64,000 nucleotides of DNA, taken from assembly GCA_025506515.1 (NCBI GenBank), contig CM046456.1:9886708-9950707 (forward strand), read 5' to 3'. The notes beneath the pieces are model-generated. The model was not told where the DNA came from. It did no database searches and saw nothing but the letters and a program-made list of their open reading frames with translations. This DNA comes from Flaveria trinervia. Lineage: Eukaryota > Streptophyta > Magnoliopsida > Asterales > Asteraceae. Below, in pieces: positions 56,978-64,000 of the stretch; position 1 is the first letter of the stretch, and every line of letters starts with the position of its first letter. Both the position numbers and the translations under genes were made by a program.

Positions 56978-57419
56978 ACTTGTACGGCCTCGTTTCCGAG
57001 ACGCTTACAGCTAGTCAATCATTACCATAAAACATATATTTTCATTAATTTAAAGAAAAACATTGTAGGGTAATCATCAAAATAGACATTTCATTTCATT
57101 ATAAAAGCATTCGCAAAACAATACATCATTATCAAGTTACAAACACATGTTGTATTACATCACAAAAGCATTATAAAAATGGATGTCATCCAAAAAGCTG
57201 AGTAGTCGCCCCGTGCCATCCTCAGCAACATTACTTGCCAACTGGAAACACATAAAAATCAGCGTTGCTGAGCGAGTTCTAGTTTTATAATAAAACATAC
57301 TTTATCCTTCGTTAAAACCGTTCTTTACATTTGCATATGGTCACACATCATACGTACACATAGATAATATCATTATTATCTTCATCATTCGTTCTTTCAT
57401 TCACTTTCCATAATTTCCG

Positions 57420-57740
57420 TACCAATGCCATGTGCTATATCCCAACTATACGGGTACTGGTCTGAAGTCTATAAATAGACAACTATACATGGTGCCATAG
57501 TACCGGGATAAACGGCGAAGGTTCCATACCAATGTCATATACTATACCCCAACTATACGGGTACTGGGCCGAAGTCTATAAATAGACAACTGTACATGGT
57601 GCCACAGTACCGGGATAAGCGGCGAAGGTTCTTTACCAATGTCATATACTATACCCCAACTATATGGGTACTGGGTCGAAATCTATAAATAGACAGCTAT
57701 ACATGGTGCCACAGTACCGGGGTAAGCGACAAAGGTTCTA
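57420..57740. repeat. Tandem repeat, three 107-bp units, in 5' LTR of G2
   Basis: Units 57420-57526, 57527-57633 and 57634-57740, each from TACCAATG to AAGGTTC(C/T)A. Each contains GTCTATAAATAGAC, a perfect 6-bp inverted repeat around AA. Confidence 0.95.
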
Positions 57741-58224
57741 TACAAATGGTCAATCATAAAGACGGACCCCGATGTGCATCCTTCTAGGGTAGCTAACCCA
57801 CACACCGTTGGACTAACACCCTTCATTGGACGTGTTCCCTCCATACTTTTGCTTGCAAGCCTTTCATTACTTTAATTCATTCGTTAATGCATGCATTCTT
57901 TCATTACGTCCTCTTTTCATTATCTTCCACTTTACGTTACATAACACTTTCATTTCGTTCGTTAATATACAAGGTAAAGCCACGAGAAGACAATCAAATA
58001 AAGCAATGAACATAATAAACATACAATATCACCATACAAGGCACAACATACATACACAACATACCACCTACATACCATCCCGCATAACATACATCATCAT
58101 ACATCAAGTCTATTACAATGTCCATGACCTCAAAAGTAAGCTTACATGAGCCCCCTGAAACCTCCCAAGTCAAAGCTTACATCTACACCTCTCCCAAAAG
58201 TCAGAAAGTTAAACTATGCTCTTC

Positions 58225-58555
58225 CGGGCGCACGAGCCCTATTTGGGCGTATGGACACCCTTCAGTCGCATGGCCTCCCAGGCGACTGAACACTTAGGCA
58301 AATGAACATCAGGCGGTTGGACCCTATGCAAATGGACCTAATGCGGATGGGCACTAATGCGGATGGGCACTATGGGCGAATGAACCCAATGCGGTTGAGT
58401 ACCTAGGCCTATGGACCCTCAGTCGCATGACCCCTATGCGAATGACCTCAGTCACACGACTCACAGCGTATGGACTCCATTCGCACAACTCGCATGCGAA
58501 TGAACCTCAGTCGCATGCCATTCGGTCGCATAGCCCTAGCTGATGCAGAATGCAG
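58225..58555. repeat. Word array in 5' LTR of G2
   Basis: Same GCGAATGAACC / CAGTCGCATG words as the left LTR, with fewer copies of the GCGGATGGGCAC unit. Confidence 0.75.
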
Positions 58556-59102
58556 TTCATCCCGAACCCAATCTGCACTTTTCGGCCTCCAAACCTCTCA
58601 AACCTGTTTTAAGCCCAAATCAACCATCTTAAACCTTAGAAACACATGCCACAACACCATTCAAGCACACACAAGCCGAAAACAAACTCCACCTGAATCA
58701 CACACAAACACATACACACCGGTTCAACACACACACTTCGAAAACGGGTTTTACTATGTGCGCTAGCCCTAAATCAGTTGAAAACATGTAAAAGAAGGGT
58801 CCTAGAACTCACACAAACAACACCGTCGAGTAGAGCTTCAATCTAACCCGCTACACCTCAACTTTTACGCTTGAATCCACGAAACCGAAGCTTGAAACCC
58901 CTTTTTCTCCCTTTCTTCTCTCTTGGCCGAATTTTGTGAGTGTGGGGGAGGGTGTGGGCTTCCCTCCCCTCTTAATCCCCCACCCTTCCAAACCTTCTCC
59001 CGTTTTGGCAAGTTTGGTCCCTCGACTTTGGACTTTATTTCTTTTCTTTCTCTTTTTCTTCTTTCTTTGGCTTCAAGAGAAATAACCGGGCGTTATAACA
59101 CC

Positions 59103-61112
59103 CTAACTTCTTGTAATGAATTTTGACCTCAAGTTATTATCTTTTATCTTTTCGGACATCACCCTTGACTCTTAAATATATAAGTTTTCTATGAACCCTA
59201 CAACCATCATTATACAATGTGAGTATTTATTGGCCATTTTTATATGTTTATCATTTGCAAAAATCATGTGAATCAATATTTAATCATTGATATTCATTGT
59301 TATTCAATTTCAAAATTCAATTCAAAACATGCTATGTTATTACTTATAATTATGTATGCATAGTTAGATAAATTAGATGATAACACAATCATTAATTCAT
59401 GCAACTATAATAACAATGATAGATATATTAGTTTGACAACCACCCTACTTGTTTATTCGCGTCACGATTGAAACCGAAATCATACATTTTATAAAGCTCG
59501 TCTACGGACCGAGTCAATTCAGTCATTAGGTTTGATTGTATTGGTTTGTCTTTTATGTTACAGTATTGCATTATAGGTCTTGACATTGTTATATCAATTG
59601 AATTGTTTTTTGATCTATTTAATCAATGTATATATGTATTCAAACTTGTGTTTACTCATCGTTTAATTTGTTAGTTAACTCGTTACATTTTCACATGATT
59701 AGAGGAATGTAGATTAGTGAGCTATTAAATGCACATTTAGGGTTTGGCCTTAGTCAAATATAAAAACAAATTCATTATGTTTACTTGCATTTTCATTTGA
59801 TTGTAATGTATTATTGGATTAGTTTTATTCAATAAAAATGTCATTTAATATTATTTCAACGCATTTACTCCCATGTTCTATAAATAATTGATTTATATTC
59901 GTCCGCCCTGATAATTCTGCTGTCGGTAGGGGTGTGACATTGGATTTTTACATGCAAAAAATTATAGAAGGATTTTTGTTAGAAAAAACTGAAAGTATAT
60001 TGATTTTTATGGTATTTGCCGATAAAACTTAAGTACCCATTCACACACTTATTGTAAGATAATCATTTCCTGCACTTAAGTTGAACGTTATCCTCACTGT
60101 TCATGACACACATATAGCAAGCACATAGTAAAATACACACATTCGACTGTAGCCAACAATGATACAATTAATACACCTTATAAAGAAAAAAGGCATAGTA
60201 AAATATACACATTCAATTGTCAAGATGTTGTGTTCGAAGCACAAAGATGCAACAGCCTTAAAGGATGTATTTATGGTAGTGATAGTGATGATGATTTGAG
60301 GTAGGGCAGAGCTATGTCTTGATGATAGGATTGGGTGACGGCTTACTGTAATTGTGGTGGACACCACGCCACAAATACTAGTTGGGAGGATCAACGTGTG
60401 ACACGATTATCATGCCAATGTCATGTTCGTGTATAAGATTTTCAAGGTGTCGGGTTCAGCCCCCAACCAACCACGAACATGACCTTTTATAGCTCTAGCT
60501 AGCTACATAGTAAGACTGCTTAACAAATTGTGTTTGTGAGTTAAACCTGACATGAACTTGAAAATTTTAGATGAACCCGAAATCGTGTCATATGTAAACC
60601 AAAACATGACACTTGTTTTTTTAATTTTTAGACACAAACATGACCTGTTAACCCGAAAAAACTATAAATTCACATGCTATATTCATGATTTTGAAACATT
60701 TAGTTTAAACCAATTGATTTTTAAAATTCTAAATATGACATAAAAAATAACTGTAAGCTATTATATATAAACATATTTTGAAAAACTAAAAAAAATAAAC
60801 AAATGGGTTAAATGTGTTCATGGGTTTGACCTAAAATTGAGTATAACTCACTATAACCTGTTTCGACTATTCCCAAGCCCACAAATTTTGTCTGTATAAT
60901 ATTTCCGTGTCATGCAGAAATTCACACCTAAAACTCTAACAAATTTGTAAGGCAACAGAGGTAGAAAAGGCCGTTGCCAACACCAGCACAACCTTTAATT
61001 ATACCACTGCCTCGGGTTACGCCACCTCGTCCGGTGCCATACACTCAACTGTCACCTCGGTTAACGCTACCTCCACCTCATGATGTATACAAGACCTGCC
61101 CTGCCATTAGAA
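59103..61112. other. Non-coding DNA between G2 and the NLR gene
   Basis: No gene recognised. A possible retroelement end GGGGTGTGACA is at 59929-59939. The tract 60400-60910 has CGTGTCATG and GGGTTAAAC-type words on both strands and is probably an old non-autonomous transposon. 60950-61112 would include the 3' untranslated region of the NLR gene. Confidence 0.5.
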
Positions 61113-63198
61113 CTAACCAACTATTTTCATGAAGTTTGCAAACCGGTCTTCTTCGACAACATGTATCTTTAACTGGCACAGATCACTTTCATAGTAACTC
61201 CATAGATATGATGTCTCTTCGTCGCATATCACATCGTCCAGCGAAGTCAAATTGGTCACAGAATCCGGCAACTCTTCCAGCCATGACAACCACTCATCTT
61301 GAGCATTCTTAGCCCGTTTAGCTCACCAATGTGGTCAGGCAGTGAGTTTATACTCAAACAATCAGATATATCAAGAAGTATCAACCTATGAAGGTTCCCA
61401 ATCGACTCGGGTAATTTGGCTAATCTTGTACAAGAATGAAGTCTCAGTACTTCCAACTTGACAATTCCCCAACTCTTCAGAAAGAACATCAAGCTCATGG
61501 CAGTTAGTGATGCTTAGTTTCTCAAGATGATCAAGACTACATAATCCTGCTGGAAGTTCTTTCAGATCATAACAACTTTCAAACTCAACCTCTGTGAGAT
61601 TGGGTAACATAACAGGGTCAAAAGTACAAATCTTTAATGCATTACCAATCTCACACATTATTAAAGAAAGCTTCTGCAAATTCTTCATCTGAAAGATGGA
61701 CTGAAATGAGGGAGAAAATGAGACGTGTTCAAGTCTCATTCTTCTTAAGTTGGATAGAGAACTAATCAACGGGAGTTCGTGTAACTCAGTAGGATAAATA
61801 CCATAGCCTGTGATGTTTAAAACCTTCAATTCATTGAAGCTTTTGATGAAGTGGGGCAGTGCGTATATTTTACTTCTCATGTTCAGTACCAAAGCTTGAA
61901 CTCTTGGTGCTTTTAGATCATACCACACAGAGGAGAACGTTTCATCTGCGGACAGTAAGTGTATGTACAGTTACTAAAACAACCCAAGAAAAAGGTTTTA
62001 ATTCATGATATGGATCATAAAGAAATGAAACCTGTTGAAATAGACATGAGACGAGCATCAACAGGCTGTTGTATTTGCTCAATCCACCACGCGGGTATTT
62101 CATTCCCATGAATATCAATCAACAGTCTTTTTCTTTGCGCTATCGGATCTTGGCTACTCAAATGGATGGCTAATTCCCTTAGCAAGTCATGTTGCATGAC
62201 ATAAAGCTCGTAACAATAACCTTCTAGTTCACTAGCAACTTTCCTACAAAATGGAATGAAAAATCAGTTAATAATAAGAAAAAGATAAGATTAAAACAAT
62301 TACTATTTGTACAAAAATAACAACTTAAACCTTGAGGGGACAAGATTTAGAAGATTTCTTGAAGAAAGCTCTAGAAGGTATTCACGGGTATACATTCCCT
62401 CTTTGTCTAGATTGTATAACTCGACCCATATATCCATTAGAACGCAGGCAAAAACTTTTCATCTTCAGGAAATAAACCCAAATCAAGAAAACAGTCATGC
62501 GCTATTGGTATATCCTCAAGTGCATCAACACTGGCCTGAAGACTAACCAGTAAGTGGTTGCTTGTATCAAAAATAGATTGACCTTCGGACCATTTTTGTA
62601 AAGCCGTTTTCCACTTGAGCACGCCTTGATTGCGTAATGATGCACCAATCACTGTGAGGGCCAATGGAAATCCCTTGCAGCACCTGACCATCTATATATA
62701 ATGAAAACCACAACCAAAGTTCACTACTGATATAAAATCATGCAAAATACATATATAGTCCACAAAATGTTCGTAAAAGATGAAAACATTACCTTGCTAA
62801 CAAGATCATCTGGCACGTTAACCTGATTCCCGTCAAAGGGAAATGCTGAATGGCAAAGTAGGTTCTTGCGTCTTCATCGTTTAACAAGCTCAATTTGTAT
62901 GTAGAACCAATTCCCGAAAACAGGAACCTTGAAGTGACCAAGATAGTGTATCCTGGTATGGGGAACTTAAGTTCCTGAATAAGCGATTCAGATTCGGACC
63001 AAACGTCATCTAGGACCAACAATATCTTATGTGATCTCATTTGCCTCATCATGTTCTCAAGCTCGTTCTTTGCCTCTTCATCGGTCTGGAACTCGCAATT
63101 GTTTACATTAAGATGATGTATTAGTAATTTCTGGACAATGGTTTTGAGGGAAGTAGTTCTAGAAACAGTAACATAGAAGATGTTGTCGCCGAAAATGC
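61113..63198 (-). CDS. RPW8-type NLR (helper NLR, ADR1/NRG1 class), 3' part, frame broken
   Basis: Four exons read on the minus strand: 63198-62793, 62691-62331, 62243-62032 and 61945-61113, all with GT/AG borders. Exon 1 starts GIFGDNIFYVTVSRT and has the kinase-2 motif KILLVLDDVW and ILVTSR. Exon 2 has GFPLAL (GLPL) and CFLDLGLFPEDE (RNBS-D). Exon 3 has the MHD-type motif VMQHDLLRELAIH. Exon 4 holds leucine-rich repeats (LPHFIKSFNELKVLNI, LPAGLCSLDHLEKLSI, SIGNLHRLILLDISDC) and ends with a TAG at 61113-61115. The exon pattern and the QHDLLRELAI and CEIGNAL-type motifs fit RPW8-NLRs (At5g66900-like), which relay signals from sensor NLRs and form membrane calcium channels. The RPW8 and P-loop exons are not in the window. 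Single-base shifts near 62836, 62452, 61468 and 61283 break the frame. Confidence 0.85.
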
Positions 63199-64000
63199 CT
63201 TAACATATAAAAGCACACAACAGTCAAAATGAAATGTACTTAACTCTCTATTAACAATATACAAAGAAGAATATCACAAGCTTAGAGTATTAGAGTATTC
63301 ACAATGGCATTTTTAGCTTATCTATGTAATTCAACTAAATATTATATTTCTTTAAATTTTATCTTCAAACTTGTTTAACATCATTCTTTATCTCTATCTC
63401 CATCTCACTCACAATAATTTATTTTATTATATTTTCTCTTTTAAACACAAACAAAAAATAAAAGATTCATGTATAGTGAATATCTTATATTTAGAGAATC
63501 ACTATTTATAATCTATTAAATTTAAAGATGAAGATGTTATGTAAGTTGATTTATTAAATTTAAAGAAGGAGATGTTATGTAAGTGGAAGTAAAAGATAAT
63601 CATTTAAATCTGTTGATTTACAAAGAATACTAGTGAGGCAGTAACAACTCTTTTAGTTATCGTTGATTCGCGAATAATACCGAAAATCATGTAATCATTG
63701 GAAGAACATCGGTTTTTATAGTTTATGAAAATCAATGTTGTCTCTATCACAAAGTGTGTGATCATACTGATTGTCGGTATTTTTAGTGAATCAACGATAA
63801 CTAAAAAAATTGTTCCTGATATTCTTTATGAAGCAACATGTTCAATTGGTTATCTTTTGCTTCCGTCTACATCAAGATGGGGATAGAAATCATTGGCGGA
63901 GGATAGTAGGGGTTGGGAGAGGGGGGCACCGTCTCTTTTTTTATTGGTAGTGTTAAACTTTTGTTTGGTAGTGTAAATTTTAACCCGATAGTATAAACTT
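63199..64000. other. Intron or upstream DNA of the NLR gene
   Basis: The acceptor AG at 63199-63200 (minus strand) shows an intron upstream of the first visible exon. The remaining 800 bp are AT-rich and contain no P-loop or RPW8 coding sequence. They include a foldback element at 63622-63827. Either the intron is long and continues beyond the window, or the 5' exons have been lost. Confidence 0.55.
63622..63827. mobile_element. Foldback (MITE-like) element in the NLR intron
   Basis: AAAGAATA at 63622 pairs with TATTCTTT at 63820-63827. The inner arm AGTTATCGTTGATTC (63655-63669) pairs with GAATCAACGATAACT (63788-63802), and the pairing continues through ATACCG...CGGTAT. An inner pair AACATCGGTTTTT/AAAATCAATGTT also exists. 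Nearly the whole 206 bp can fold on itself. No coding capacity and no clear target duplication. Confidence 0.65.

Larger units (their letters stand above)
49121..59097 (-). mobile_element. Ty3/gypsy chromovirus G2, broken (10 kb with nested insert)
   Basis: LTRs at both ends start TGTA(A/C)GGCC and end in a GGC(T)TC...GCGTTA tract. The flanks are ACACC at 49116-49120 and ACACC at 59098-59102. On the minus strand a primer site, gag with two knuckles, protease, remnants of RT, RNase H, integrase and a chromodomain-like end follow. The first half of RT is deleted and a solo LTR of the same family interrupts RT at 53308-55495. The right LTR ends TTATA, not TTACA, a C-to-T change at the tip. Confidence 0.9.
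56981..59097 (-). repeat. 5' LTR of G2 (2,117 bp)
   Basis: The right copy. It is longer than the left one by about 83 bp net, mainly because it has three rather than two tandem units (57420-57740). The short proline/threonine-rich or cysteine-rich frames inside it are shadows of repeats. Confidence 0.9.

Noticed and set aside
59098..59939. A possible LTR ending GGGGTGTGACA at 59939
   Set aside because: No matching start, partner LTR or target duplication could be found, so I left it as unassigned.
1..64000. CRISPR array, operons or bacterial mobile elements
   Set aside because: Introns, LTR retrotransposons and an NLR gene show a plant nuclear genome. The repeats seen have no CRISPR-like constant repeat and unique spacers.

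Overview
This is a window of plant nuclear DNA, dominated by transposable elements, with one host gene at the right edge. No bacterial features, tRNA, rRNA or CRISPR arrays are visible. The style of the retroelement proteins resembles families common in Asteraceae genomes (inference from recall, not from a search). The 100-N run at 13217-13316 shows this is a scaffolded draft assembly. Frequent single-base indels suggest either natural decay or uncorrected long-read errors.

Layout. 1-1574: the end of a Ty1/copia pol on the minus strand. 1575-4939: a fragment of a long gypsy LTR (family G2) split by a small non-autonomous copia element (A, 2478-4470) with GTTCG target duplications. 4982-13216: a SIRE-like copia element (B) with LTR, primer site, a gag stub, an LTR scrap inside gag, then gag and pol, and no recognisable 3' LTR before the gap. 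13317-23952: a second SIRE-like copia element (C2) with a 762-bp 3' LTR. C2 lacks RNase H and carries a long extra reading frame after pol, preceded by a TATA-like sequence. 23953-29607: mostly AT-rich DNA with a decayed FAR1/MULE-type transposase (24180-25215), another decayed retroelement-type ORF (25609-26598) and a non-autonomous hAT-like element with an 8-bp target duplication (28860-29599).

30666-41150: an essentially full-length chromodomain gypsy element (G1, minus strand) with 2.5-kb LTRs, ATTTC target duplications, primer site, polypurine tract, gag, pol and an extra leader ORF. 41156-49115: no intact gene. It appears to be a diverged G1-like solo LTR (42169-48310) carrying younger material, including a Helitron-like 3' end at 47247. 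49121-59097: a second gypsy element (G2, minus strand) with ACACC target duplications and a broken pol. Inside its reverse transcriptase lies a solo LTR of its own family in opposite orientation (53308-55495, GCGCA duplications).

61113-63198 and beyond: the minus-strand 3' part of an intracellular immune receptor gene of the RPW8-NLR (helper NLR, ADR1/NRG1) class. Four exons are visible, covering most of NB-ARC and the LRRs. The RPW8 and P-loop exons must lie beyond 64000 or be lost. Four single-base frame breaks disrupt the reading frame. At least three lie in or beside homopolymers, so the gene may be intact in the plant.

The most unusual items are the copia A/B lineage, which shares an identical gag/LTR junction; the extra ORF of C2 with its promoter-like upstream region; the leader ORF of G1; and short CGCATG/CGCACGACTGAAC-type word arrays in LTRs of both copia and gypsy elements.
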